From: Lachnospiraceae bacterium XBB2008
GTDB lineage: Bacteria; Bacillota; Clostridia; Lachnospirales; Lachnospiraceae
Direction of reading: 5' to 3'
Length of the DNA: 64,000 bases
NCBI GenBank assembly: GCA_900102235.1
Contig: FMVL01000007.1
Span: 124,001 to 188,000, forward strand
The notes below the pieces were generated by a model. It ran no database searches. It was given only the letters and a program-made list of their open reading frames with translations, and had not been told where the DNA came from. Within the stretch, counting starts at the first letter, position 1. Every line of letters starts with the position of its first letter. Shown piece by piece: positions 45,120 to 54,095 of the stretch. Both the position numbers and the translations under genes were made by a program.

Positions 45120-47120
45120 TTACCACAGTGTCTTCTTGGATGATTCCTCATCGGCAAAAGGTCCGGGGATCGTTCTTAATCCTCTGTGCTCGCCATTATA
45201 ATCACTGTCAAATGTTATGGCGCTTCCGTCAGGATTCTCGAATCTCTGCTCAGGCTCAAATGCTTTACCGAGTATGTCGCTGGTGATGATACCGTCATAG
45301 AAGTCTGTCATATACTGGTAAACATTGGTCTTTAATGAGTACTTGCCGTTCTTCTCAACGATCTCGGCTTTTACTTTGTGCTTCTTATCCTCAAACTTAT
45401 CTGTCTCATGCTTGCAGATATTAGCACCGCTGAAATATGCGTTACCGGATACCCATACAGGCAGATGTCCGAAGTGAGCTTCTCCGAGAGCACGCATATC
45501 GGGATTGTTCTCCATGTCAAACGGCTTAAACCATTCCTCATATGTCGGGAAAATGTCGAAGCATGCGGTACCTGCAAGAGGAAAATCGTTATCCGAAGGT
45601 ACCTTGTCTTCGGTATTGGGATAAGTCTGGATGAATATGTTGTTGTAGATACGGTCATCACCGTGAAGGATGGTCATGAAGCCCGCTACTTCGGTCCTGT
45701 GTCTGATGTGATAAGGAGTATATCTGGGCTCACGCTGTCCGTTTATTACGCTGTCGACACCGCTGTTGATGAGGCCGAATCCGCCGAGAACAAGGTTATG
45801 TACGGCTGCGATACCTTCACTGGGTATCGTGATGGACTGTTTGGACATGAGCAGGTTATTGTCGATCAGTGTGGGACCGTGACCTACCTCGATAAATATA
45901 TCCGAATTGAACATGGCTCCGGGGCCGCTTTCAACTCCGTCGGGACGCATATTATCATGCATCAGGTTCTGTGATATCCTGGCGCCCTGTGCTTCCCAGT
46001 CAAGCCATACACCTATGATACAGTTATGGATATGATTCCTGCGTATGGTCACATCTATGCCGGCATGCAGTTTGATGCCCGCAGTCTCTGCTCCGCCAAG
46101 CTGCGAAGAGTTGCAGATATGATGGATATGACAATCTTCTATGGTCGAGAATACGCCGCCCATACGGCCTACGATACCGGTCTGCTCGCAATGATGAACC
46201 TCGCATCTTCTGACGATATGAGAACCGACACGTTCCTTGAGCCATCCGTGATACTGACCGCGGCATACGGCGTCACGCTCCATCTGAGTCGGGCTCTTGA
46301 CATGTTTTCTGAAGAAATACATATCGTTCTCGGGATCTAAGTATTTACCGAGAGATATACCGCAGCATCTGCTACCCCAGATCTCACAGTCTTCTATTAT
46401 CCATCCTTTGGACCAGTGAGGTCCTATCATGCCGTCCTGATAAGCTGCCGGAGGTGCCCATGTGGTAGCGGCCTTATTGATTTCAAAACCGCTGACGGTG
46501 ATGTAACCCACACCGATCTTATCGGGCATGAAGCAGTTACGTCTCACACTGATCTCCACATGCTCCTTATTGGGATCCTTACCCTGGAAGTTGGCATAGA
46601 TCACAGTCTCGTTTCCTTCTTGCTCGGTATACCATTTGTACTTGGACTCCTCAGCATTCCAGGCATATTCATCGGGCTTGCCCTTAAGACACTCATCAAG
46701 AGAAGCTGTCTCATACATCATCAGCTTATCTAAGAACACGGCCCCGGTATGTCTTACTATAGGTGCAAAATACCAGTCACCTTCGACACGCATAATGTAC
46801 GGATTATAGTTGCCGAACACACCGTTATCGACACGTACGGTCCAGGTATTGCCCTTATACTTAACCCAGTTCTTTACTTCTTCGCCACCGGTGATCACTG
46901 CACCGAGAGGTTCAGACGATCTGTAAACAATGCGCGCATCGGGCTCGCCGGCATTCTTCGGATTGACATACTCACGATACACACCGGGTGCTACGATGAC
47001 CTCGTCACCGGGCTGCGCTACCTGTGCGGCTTCATTGATCCGCTTGAACGGAGACTCTTTTCCGCCGTTTCCGTCCTTAGGCGCATTTACATCTACGTAG
47101 ATTGTTCTTCCTTTTCCCAT
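45120..47120 (-). CDS. GH120-type beta-xylosidase (right-handed beta-helix)
   Basis: 666 residues, no signal peptide. The N-terminus IYVDVNAPKDGNGGKESPFKRINEA and the repeated short strands are a right-handed parallel beta-helix. The whole chain resembles the GH120 xylosidase XylC of Thermoanaerobacterium as I remember it, for example ATTWAPPAAYQDGMIGPHWSKGWIIED and GIKLHAGIDV. Residues matching the XylC catalytic pair would be Asp374 (VWLDWEAQG) and Glu411 (FIEVGHGP). It releases xylose from short xylo-oligosaccharides in the cytoplasm. It lies between the U32-like gene and the esterase in the xylan block. Confidence 0.88.
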   Translation of the reverse strand: MGKGRTIYVDVNAPKDGNGGKESPFKRINEAAQVAQPGDEVIVAPGVYREYVNPKNAGEPDARIVYRSSEPLGAVITGGEEVKNWVKYKGNTWTVRVDNGVFGNYNPYIMRVEGDWYFAPIVRHTGAVFLDKLMMYETASLDECLKGKPDEYAWNAEESKYKWYTEQEGNETVIYANFQGKDPNKEHVEISVRRNCFMPDKIGVGYITVSGFEINKAATTWAPPAAYQDGMIGPHWSKGWIIEDCEIWGSRCCGISLGKYLDPENDMYFFRKHVKSPTQMERDAVCRGQYHGWLKERVGSHIVRRCEVHHCEQTGIVGRMGGVFSTIEDCHIHHICNSSQLGGAETAGIKLHAGIDVTIRRNHIHNCIIGVWLDWEAQGARISQNLMHDNMRPDGVESGPGAMFNSDIFIEVGHGPTLIDNNLLMSKQSITIPSEGIAAVHNLVLGGFGLINSGVDSVINGQREPRYTPYHIRHRTEVAGFMTILHGDDRIYNNIFIQTYPNTEDKVPSDNDFPLAGTACFDIFPTYEEWFKPFDMENNPDMRALGEAHFGHLPVWVSGNAYFSGANICKHETDKFEDKKHKVKAEIVEKNGKYSLKTNVYQYMTDFYDGIITSDILGKAFEPEQRFENPDGSAITFDSDYNGEHRGLRTIPGPFADEESSKKTLW

Positions 47121-47153
47121 TTTCTACCCCCTAGAAAAAAATAATACATTTGT

Positions 47154-48125
47154 TTATGTCGGCATCACAAACTTGGCCGGCTTGGGCTTAGTCACATTCA
47201 CTACATGCATCTGTTCAAGATTACGCATGAGCAGAAGTCTCGCCTCGCCGACACATTCGGGTTTCAACATGAAGTAGCAGTAAGTCTCTATCAAAGAGAA
47301 CAGGTTCGCTGTTCGACCTTCGATCTTAAAGTTGTTATATCCCCTCGGCAGATATTCCTGTTCGATCATCTCGGGACTTATGAAAGTCGGATAATCCTTT
47401 ATCGTGAAAAGACAGTTCTTATCGCCGTACTCGCATCCCCAGGGAATGATCGGGATCTGCTTATCGGGCGGAGCCTGACGGTTTTTCATGATGATGCGCT
47501 GATTCTTGCCCACCAGTTCATAATGTCCGCCTCTTCTCTTGCATCCGGGCGTACATAGGCAGTTAACGAGAACCTCTATCTTCTCTCTGTGCTGCAAACC
47601 GTCGAGGATATCCCATTTGTTGTTGAAATTATAATCAAGAACGACATATTTATAATCTTTCTCGATCTCCCTGTTCAGAGTCTCGACATCTCGTATCTCC
47701 TTGCATGTGGATGAATCGATCGCATAGGAAGGATAGTTTTTACGGATATACTCTTCAAGGATCGGAGAAAAGACCAGTACCTCATTTTTGCCGTTGTCTC
47801 CGGCCTTAAGACAGAAATTACAGAACTCATCATCAAGATCCGCCTCTGTGATCAGAGGATTGGTAAACGTATATCTGATCGGGATGTTCTTCGCATTGAT
47901 GTTCTTAATGACGTTCATGACGAATCCGGCATCACACTGATCTTCTTTCGGGCACAGCCTGCCGCCGTTCCAGAGTGACAACGGAAAACAGCCGAAGAAA
48001 GAAGCTATCTCGATCCCGTCACGGAAAAACTCCGGATGGGTTTCAAGAAGGCTTATCCAGAACATGTTGAGCGGATAGTTATAGCGAAGTCCGGGCAGAT
48101 GATATCTGATCTTCTGTTCAGCCAT
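47154..48125 (-). CDS. U32-like Cys-motif protein, paralogue B
   Basis: 323 residues. Its pattern is the same as paralogue A: HLPGLRYNYPLN, FRDG, WNGGR, NGKNEVLVFSPILEEYIRKNYP, then C191-x3-C195-x-RR-x2-H201, Cys231, Cys238 and YNNFKIEGR. It is about 35-40% alike by eye. The Cys-x3-Cys...RRxxH plus two further cysteines suggest a 4Fe-4S or zinc site; the family resembles U32/UbiV proteins. It is read from TAATG at the GH43 stop, with a perfect SD inside GH43, so it is strictly coupled to that xylosidase. It precedes GH120. Function unknown. Confidence 0.6.
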   Translation of the reverse strand: MAEQKIRYHLPGLRYNYPLNMFWISLLETHPEFFRDGIEIASFFGCFPLSLWNGGRLCPKEDQCDAGFVMNVIKNINAKNIPIRYTFTNPLITEADLDDEFCNFCLKAGDNGKNEVLVFSPILEEYIRKNYPSYAIDSSTCKEIRDVETLNREIEKDYKYVVLDYNFNNKWDILDGLQHREKIEVLVNCLCTPGCKRRGGHYELVGKNQRIIMKNRQAPPDKQIPIIPWGCEYGDKNCLFTIKDYPTFISPEMIEQEYLPRGYNNFKIEGRTANLFSLIETYCYFMLKPECVGEARLLLMRNLEQMHVVNVTKPKPAKFVMPT

Positions 48126-49702
48126 TATTTATCCTCCTTAGCGGAAGTCAGGCGCTTGTATGAGAAGGACTTAAACAGGGCTTTTACTTTTTCGTCTCTT
48201 TCTTCTATGTCTTCGGCATACACGCCTATCGTACAGCCAACGAAACCGCCTGCGACCTCGGTGGACAATGCGCTGATATCCAGATCGCTGACAAGAGTCT
48301 CGAGACTGCCGTCCTTAAGCATGAATAAAGATGCTTTAATGCCGTTAACACGAATAACGAGTGTCACAAGTGAAGCGGGACACAGAAGTGAGGCAAGCTT
48401 TTCGTCCTGACCGTCACGCCTTAAGATCACATTTCCGTTGCATCCCGAATACTCGAGTTTGAGATTGTAATCCTGACTCTGGAACAGGCACATGCCGGCT
48501 CTTGCTCCGTTGAACAGATCATCGCCTTTTAATGTGACTGCTGCTTCAAAAGCATGACAATCCTGTCGGATACAGATATATGAAGGAGCCCCCTTGCCTG
48601 ACAGAAGTTCGGTATCACATGTCAGATACAGGCCCTCCCCCTCTCTGAATTCATACATGTCTTCCTTGGAATTACGAAGTGCCATGAATTCGGCCGTAAG
48701 CTCGTTCATATGTGTGAAATCATAGAGCTTGTCAACCGCAGGAAGAAGGTTTTTCTTAAGAACGGGTGTGTATTCGGGCAGATCTATGTTCAGTTCGGGA
48801 GAAAGGATACCCAGTCCCGGATTGACTACTGGCCAATCATTCTCCCAGATAACATGTGCCAGGAATGTTTCACGGCCCATGGTCGTAAACTGTTTCACGG
48901 GTCTTACAGCCAGCATGACCATATACCATTCGCCGTTTACGGTCTGTACCAGATCCGCGTGTCCGACATATTTGATCGGATATTTCTGTCCGAGATGTCT
49001 GTGGGTAAAGATCGGATTGCAGAAGTTGTTCTCATATGGTCCGAACACAGATTCCGAACGGGCTACGCTGACCGCATGCTCAGGACCGGTACCGCCCTCC
49101 GCATGAAGTATGTAATAGTATCTGCCTATATGATACAGATGAGGACCCTCGGGCCAGTGTACACCCCTAAGCGCACCGTTCCATGCCTCAACACGCTCAC
49201 CGACAAGTTTAAAGTTAACGGTATCAAACTCCTGAATATAGATGAAATAATCGCCGTTATACTTGTATCCTTCAACATTGGGATGGGTTCCGATATAATA
49301 GCACTTTCCGTCGTCATCGAAGAAAAGACTGGGATCGATCCCGTCAGCGCCCTCGATATAATGAGGCTCCGAATAAGGTCCTTCGGGACGGTCGGATGTG
49401 ACCACGAAGTTTCCTCCGTGAGAGATATTGGTACAGATCACATAGTATGTACCGTCATGATATCTCATGGTCGGTGCAAAAAGCCCCTGTGAAACATCCG
49501 TATCATCAAGCGGGAGCTGCGACTCACGGGTAAGAACATTTCCGATCTGCTCCCAATGTGCCAGATCGCGGCTATGCATGATCGGAAGCCCGGGGAAATA
49601 TGCGAAAGACGAATTGACTATATAGAAGTCCTCTCCTACAGCGCATATTGAAGGATCGGGGTAGAATCCCGGAAGAATGGGGTTTTGGGCTGATACAGAC
49701 AT
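48125..49702 (-). CDS. GH43 beta-xylosidase/alpha-L-arabinofuranosidase
   Basis: 525 residues from the ATG at 49702 (GGAGG 7 bases ahead). A five-blade propeller (about 1-310) has catalytic Asp16 (GFYPDPSIC), Asp123 (DGIDPSLFF) and Glu185 (HWPEGPHLY); a beta-sandwich (about 335-525) follows, as in the larger GH43 xylosidases. No signal peptide, so cytoplasmic. It probably removes xylose or arabinose from imported oligosaccharides. A longer frame would start inside the upstream SD. It is 33 bases behind the ABC ATPase gene. Confidence 0.92.
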   Translation of the reverse strand: MSVSAQNPILPGFYPDPSICAVGEDFYIVNSSFAYFPGLPIMHSRDLAHWEQIGNVLTRESQLPLDDTDVSQGLFAPTMRYHDGTYYVICTNISHGGNFVVTSDRPEGPYSEPHYIEGADGIDPSLFFDDDGKCYYIGTHPNVEGYKYNGDYFIYIQEFDTVNFKLVGERVEAWNGALRGVHWPEGPHLYHIGRYYYILHAEGGTGPEHAVSVARSESVFGPYENNFCNPIFTHRHLGQKYPIKYVGHADLVQTVNGEWYMVMLAVRPVKQFTTMGRETFLAHVIWENDWPVVNPGLGILSPELNIDLPEYTPVLKKNLLPAVDKLYDFTHMNELTAEFMALRNSKEDMYEFREGEGLYLTCDTELLSGKGAPSYICIRQDCHAFEAAVTLKGDDLFNGARAGMCLFQSQDYNLKLEYSGCNGNVILRRDGQDEKLASLLCPASLVTLVIRVNGIKASLFMLKDGSLETLVSDLDISALSTEVAGGFVGCTIGVYAEDIEERDEKVKALFKSFSYKRLTSAKEDK

Positions 49703-49735
49703 AGAGAAACCTCCTATCAAAAAAATATGTTTTAT

Positions 49736-50620
49736 TTACGGTTTACTTATCACTATATGGTCATCTTTATAACCGATCTTCACTTTATTATCATCAAGCC
49801 CCAGCTCATCGATGAGCTCTCTGGGGATCTGAAGACGATTGGCTTTATCCAGGACAACATATTCATCCTGTGTATCCTCTGCTCTCCAGTCGATGTTGGA
49901 CTCTCTGACTCTGTCGGCATACTGTTCCTTAAGGACACGTTCCGAACTGATCTTACCGTCACGTATGGCTACGACTCTCTTAACCTTCTTGGACAGAGCC
50001 ATGTCATGCGTAACGATCAGAATAGTCTGACCGGATTTATTAAGTTCCGTAAAAATCCCGAAGATATAGTCCGCCGTAGCGGAGTCCACGGAACCCGTAG
50101 GCTCATCGGCAAGCAGGAGTTTGGGAGAATTGGCCAAAGCTATGGCAATGGCTATACGCTGCTGTTCACCGCCCGAGAGCATGTTCATCTTGCTGTCTTT
50201 CTTGGCACTTAAACCGACCATCTCAAGAAGTTCCAGCGCTTTATCCTTTTTATGCTTAAGGCTTGAGAGGTTCATCGGAAGCATGATATTCTCGATCGCG
50301 GTAAGGTACGGCAGCATGTTCCGGCCGTTATTCTGCCATACGAATCCGACCGTATCCCTCTTATAGAGTACGAGTTCTTTTTCGCTCATTGCAAAAAGAT
50401 TCTTGCCGTCAACCCAAAGCGATCCCGCACTCGGTCTGTCCAGCCCGCCTATCATGTTAAGAAAGGTTGATTTACCGGAACCACTGTTTCCGATAAGCGC
50501 GGTCAGTTCGCCTCTGTTTACGGTCAGATCAAGTCCCTGGAGCGCAAGAACCTCCGTCTCTTTGGTCTTATATATCTTGACCAGGCCGTCGGCCTGAACC
50601 ATTACTTCATTCTCCGGCAT
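49736..50620 (-). CDS. ABC transporter ATPase (MacB/LolD type) with C-terminal AbrB-like domain
   Basis: 294 residues. The ATPase (about 7-225) has Walker [10 protein letters not shown], signature [18 protein letters not shown] and Walker [13 protein letters not shown]. After a linker the last 42 residues (about 253-294) read [29 protein letters not shown], the swapped-hairpin pattern of AbrB/SpoVT DNA-binding domains. Such a fusion suggests a link between transport and gene regulation or a dimerisation device; unproven. It overlaps the preceding ATPase by 14 bases. Confidence 0.82.
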   Translation of the reverse strand: MPENEVMVQADGLVKIYKTKETEVLALQGLDLTVNRGELTALIGNSGSGKSTFLNMIGGLDRPSAGSLWVDGKNLFAMSEKELVLYKRDTVGFVWQNNGRNMLPYLTAIENIMLPMNLSSLKHKKDKALELLEMVGLSAKKDSKMNMLSGGEQQRIAIAIALANSPKLLLADEPTGSVDSATADYIFGIFTELNKSGQTILIVTHDMALSKKVKRVVAIRDGKISSERVLKEQYADRVRESNIDWRAEDTQDEYVVLDKANRLQIPRELIDELGLDDNKVKIGYKDDHIVISKP

Positions 50621-51296
50621 TTATACGCTCTCCGTTATCGAGTTCGATCATCATATCTGCAGCCCCCATCAGACCCACGTCATGCGTGGTCATGAGGACG
50701 GTTATACCTTCTTTTCGGGTCATCTCCTTGAATATCTCGGTCACACGGGCGGCCATGGCGGAATCAAGCTCCGCGGTAGGCTCATCGGCAAATATGATGC
50801 TGGGTTTATGCGCCAGAGCCCTGGCGATCGCCACACGTTGCTGCTCACCACCCGACATCTCGGCCGACATGTGGTTCATCCTGTTACCCAGTCCGACAAG
50901 TTTCAGACATTCCTCCACTCTTCTGGCAGTATCCTTATTGATCTTCATCCCTGCCATGCGCATCGAAAACTCGACATTCTGAAACGCATTGAGACTCGGG
51001 ATCAGCGATACGGACTGGAATACGAAACCCATCTTGGTACGCCGAAGGTTTTCCCTTTCCTTTTCCGAAAGATCCTTGAGATTGACACCGTCGATGAACA
51101 CATCTCCCTCTGTCGGATCATCAAGTGAATTGATGATGTTCATATAAGTGGTCTTGCCCGATCCCGATCTGCCGCGAAGTATCACGAATTTGCCTTCGGG
51201 GATCTCGGCATCGATCCCTTTAAGCGCCCAGAATTTGCCGGCGGGTGTATCAAAAGCTCTCTTTATTCCTTTAGTCTTTATTATCACATTATCCAT
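50607..51296 (-). CDS. ABC transporter ATPase (MacB/LolD type)
   Basis: 229 residues. Walker A GRSGSGKTT, signature MSGGEQQRVAIARALAHKP and Walker B IIFADEPTAELD are complete, and the length is that of the MacB/LolD family. It lies 1 base behind the FtsX-type permease, so the two ATPases and one permease may form an asymmetric exporter. Confidence 0.92.
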   Translation of the reverse strand: MDNVIIKTKGIKRAFDTPAGKFWALKGIDAEIPEGKFVILRGRSGSGKTTYMNIINSLDDPTEGDVFIDGVNLKDLSEKERENLRRTKMGFVFQSVSLIPSLNAFQNVEFSMRMAGMKINKDTARRVEECLKLVGLGNRMNHMSAEMSGGEQQRVAIARALAHKPSIIFADEPTAELDSAMAARVTEIFKEMTRKEGITVLMTTHDVGLMGAADMMIELDNGERINAGE

Positions 51297-54095
51297 TTAT
51301 TCTTCACCGAGTTTAAGAGCCTTGGTAACATTCATCCTGAACAGCAGGAATATGAGCACCGTCACGCAGGTGAGCATGACAGCTGCGATGATACCGTAGA
51401 GTCTGTACAGATCCGATGCCCGGGTTATGAGTTTCATCGGGAGCACCTGATCGGAAGTAGCATAGGAAGCCTGAAGCATCGGTACGAACATCATGGATGT
51501 GAGTTTACCGATACCTATACCGGCCAGCACCGAAAAAAGACCGCAGAATATCTGCTCGTTGACCAGCATCCTGACTATCTCGCTCTTATGGAATCCGCAC
51601 GCACGCAGAACACCGAATATCAGCTCGCGCTCACGTATCGACATGATCCAGTAGATCAGATAGCCGACTGCACACAGTAGGATCGTGACCACAAATCCCA
51701 TCGTCAGGACTCCGTTGGTACCCTGAAGGAGCGGATCCGTCATGGTCTTATCCATATCCTCCGCCTTATTGACATACTTTGTCACATGTATATTGTGATC
51801 ATCTATGAATTCATACATCGCATCGGGCGATGCATCGTCTTTTAATGATATCCATACCTCATATGGCTGAACTCCCAGGTTTTTCTTAAGATAAGAATAA
51901 TGGGTCACTATCAGATAGTTCTGCGAAGTTTCCGCATTTCCGTCTGCATTGATCGTAGTGACGGTCGGTGAATAGGACGGGAAATAATCGACAAAATCAA
52001 CGACCTTACCCGTCATGGCCTTACCCGCACCGGTGTAATAGCTGAACATATCTCCTATCGCAACTCCCTGTACCTTCTCGAAATTGCGTGAAAGCAGGAT
52101 CCCGTCCTGGACAGCAGCCAGTTCGTTTAAGTACTCATGATATGTCTGATCGTTCAGATCACGCTCCATATGTGTAATTGAACCGAACTCCTTGGTATGA
52201 ATACCGAGTATCGTGGTCATCGTTCGGTCATTTTTACCCTGTTTGATATAAGCCTTATCGTCATAGTATACCTTGGTAAAGCTGTCGGCAAAATCCATGG
52301 TCATATACTTGGAGATATCGGGCTCGATATATATTCCGGTCGGTGTACCGGTCTGATCGGTCATCATGGGCCAGAATTCCTTGATCACGATATCGGCTCC
52401 GTCCAGATAATCCCTGTTGGATGCCGCATTCTCCAGAATGGTCCTGGCAACGGTGGCATGAAACATTCCGAGAGATATGGTCATGATGAGGAACAGCATG
52501 ATCAGCTGCATCTTGCGTCCGTTCTTGATATTCTCCATGAAGGATATGTATCCTGCCGGTCCGCAGAGTTTGCGTACGCAAAGATATATCAACTTAACTA
52601 TATAAGGCTGGATCCTTAAGAAAAACAGGCCCGTTCCGACTATGAACAGGGATGAGCTGATGTACAGAAGAGGATCAAGGCTCTTCCCCGAAAGCACGGT
52701 ATCGGATATACTATGAAGACTCTTTCTGAAACTGTAGAAACCATACAGCGAGACACCGATCAGGACAATATCCAGGAACAGTATCTCCCAGAGTCTCTTC
52801 TTGCCGACTGCCTTCTGCTGCTTTAAGTTGACTATGGAGACTTTGCTGTGTTTGATCGCGGGTATCGATATGCTGAGGAGCGTGATGATCATCGCTATGA
52901 TCACATACAACAGTGCTTCCGGTGTAAATGTGACATTAAGCGACTGACTTAAGTCAAACTCCAGGAAGTTTCGCGTAGCTCCCAGGATCCTGGCAAAAAG
53001 CGTGCCCAGAGGTACTCCGATCAGTGCACCGGTCACGGTCAGGAACAATCCCTGATAAATGTACAAAAGCAGTATCTGTGCCCGTGACGAACCGCGGCTC
53101 TTGATAACGGAGATCTCATTTCTCTCCATTTCATACATCTGCCCGGATATCATCAGCAGGAATGAAGCAAGCAGTACGAGTACGGGTATCTGCAGGATCA
53201 TGAGCGTAGTCGTGATCCTGATCCTTTTAAACTCGTATTCTTCAAGAATGCTCTGATACGCAGGTGCTTTGATGACGCTCTTATATGCACTCTCATCGCA
53301 AAGATAAGAAGTTACATCGTTGATATGTCCTATCTGGGAAGCAGTGACCTGACGATAGTCGAACATATCATATATATCCACTTTGATGTTGTAGTTAGCC
53401 GCATTCTCACCGGTAAACATTTCCCTGAAAAGGTTCGGGTTCATCATGCATACGTCGAACATCTTCTCGGGATCCAGTTGAAAATAGAAATCTTCGGTCC
53501 TGGAGCCGGTAAATACACCTACGACCTTGATCGTGATGGGATCACCGTCTATGGTCTTCATCTTATCGTATGTTAAGGATTCGCCGACGATAAGTCCCCT
53601 GGTCGTAAGCGTTGCTTCCGGAACTATGACTTCAATGGCACCGTTTTCGTCTTTTCCGGATTCGGAATACATTTCGCCTGTCACGAGTTTTGCATGATCC
53701 TCAAGTCCGGTCATAGCTGACAATGACAGAGTCATATCGGCGGCATCGTCTCTTTTGATCTCACTGCTCACAACCGCACGGAAAATGGAATAACTGTAGA
53801 TGGTCTGATATTCACTGATATCCATCTGATCATAGATATCCGAAGAATATCTCTCCATTTTGCCGATAGTGTCCTTCTTATCCTTCTGGCAGTTGGCCGT
53901 CATATGTATGATCATCGGCCAGTTGCCCTCTTCGGACATGAAGTTGTGGAACTCATCCTGAAGCATGCGGTCATAAGCCGCCTTCTGATACAGAGGGAAG
54001 CTTACGGTTGTCGCTATGAGCAGGATACAACCTAAGAGGAGGCTTAGGTTCATCCACTTTTTCTGCCACATTTTCTCAAGCATTATTCGGAGCAT
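51297..54095 (-). CDS. FtsX-like ABC permease, duplicated type
   Basis: 932 residues. N-terminal helix (LLLGCILLIATTVSF), a large outside domain (about 40-290), three helices (about 305-430), a second set with a further outside domain (about 545-750), then three more helices (about 770-925) with the FtsX-like pattern FLVTILLCAVGYLIYWIMSIRERELIFGVLRACG. It matches the large FtsX/MacB-type permease form of Gram-positives in which both FtsX modules are in one chain. Substrate unknown. It overlaps the adaptor gene by 13 bases. Confidence 0.85.
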   Translation of the reverse strand: MLRIMLEKMWQKKWMNLSLLLGCILLIATTVSFPLYQKAAYDRMLQDEFHNFMSEEGNWPMIIHMTANCQKDKKDTIGKMERYSSDIYDQMDISEYQTIYSYSIFRAVVSSEIKRDDAADMTLSLSAMTGLEDHAKLVTGEMYSESGKDENGAIEVIVPEATLTTRGLIVGESLTYDKMKTIDGDPITIKVVGVFTGSRTEDFYFQLDPEKMFDVCMMNPNLFREMFTGENAANYNIKVDIYDMFDYRQVTASQIGHINDVTSYLCDESAYKSVIKAPAYQSILEEYEFKRIRITTTLMILQIPVLVLLASFLLMISGQMYEMERNEISVIKSRGSSRAQILLLYIYQGLFLTVTGALIGVPLGTLFARILGATRNFLEFDLSQSLNVTFTPEALLYVIIAMIITLLSISIPAIKHSKVSIVNLKQQKAVGKKRLWEILFLDIVLIGVSLYGFYSFRKSLHSISDTVLSGKSLDPLLYISSSLFIVGTGLFFLRIQPYIVKLIYLCVRKLCGPAGYISFMENIKNGRKMQLIMLFLIMTISLGMFHATVARTILENAASNRDYLDGADIVIKEFWPMMTDQTGTPTGIYIEPDISKYMTMDFADSFTKVYYDDKAYIKQGKNDRTMTTILGIHTKEFGSITHMERDLNDQTYHEYLNELAAVQDGILLSRNFEKVQGVAIGDMFSYYTGAGKAMTGKVVDFVDYFPSYSPTVTTINADGNAETSQNYLIVTHYSYLKKNLGVQPYEVWISLKDDASPDAMYEFIDDHNIHVTKYVNKAEDMDKTMTDPLLQGTNGVLTMGFVVTILLCAVGYLIYWIMSIRERELIFGVLRACGFHKSEIVRMLVNEQIFCGLFSVLAGIGIGKLTSMMFVPMLQASYATSDQVLPMKLITRASDLYRLYGIIAAVMLTCVTVLIFLLFRMNVTKALKLGEE

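Noticed and set aside
43907-45286. Long plus-strand open frame of 459 codons opposite the carboxylesterase
   Set aside because: It is antisense to a gene with clear motifs and an ideal SD; its product has no recognisable domain and is rich in Ser, Arg and Ile as expected for a shadow frame.
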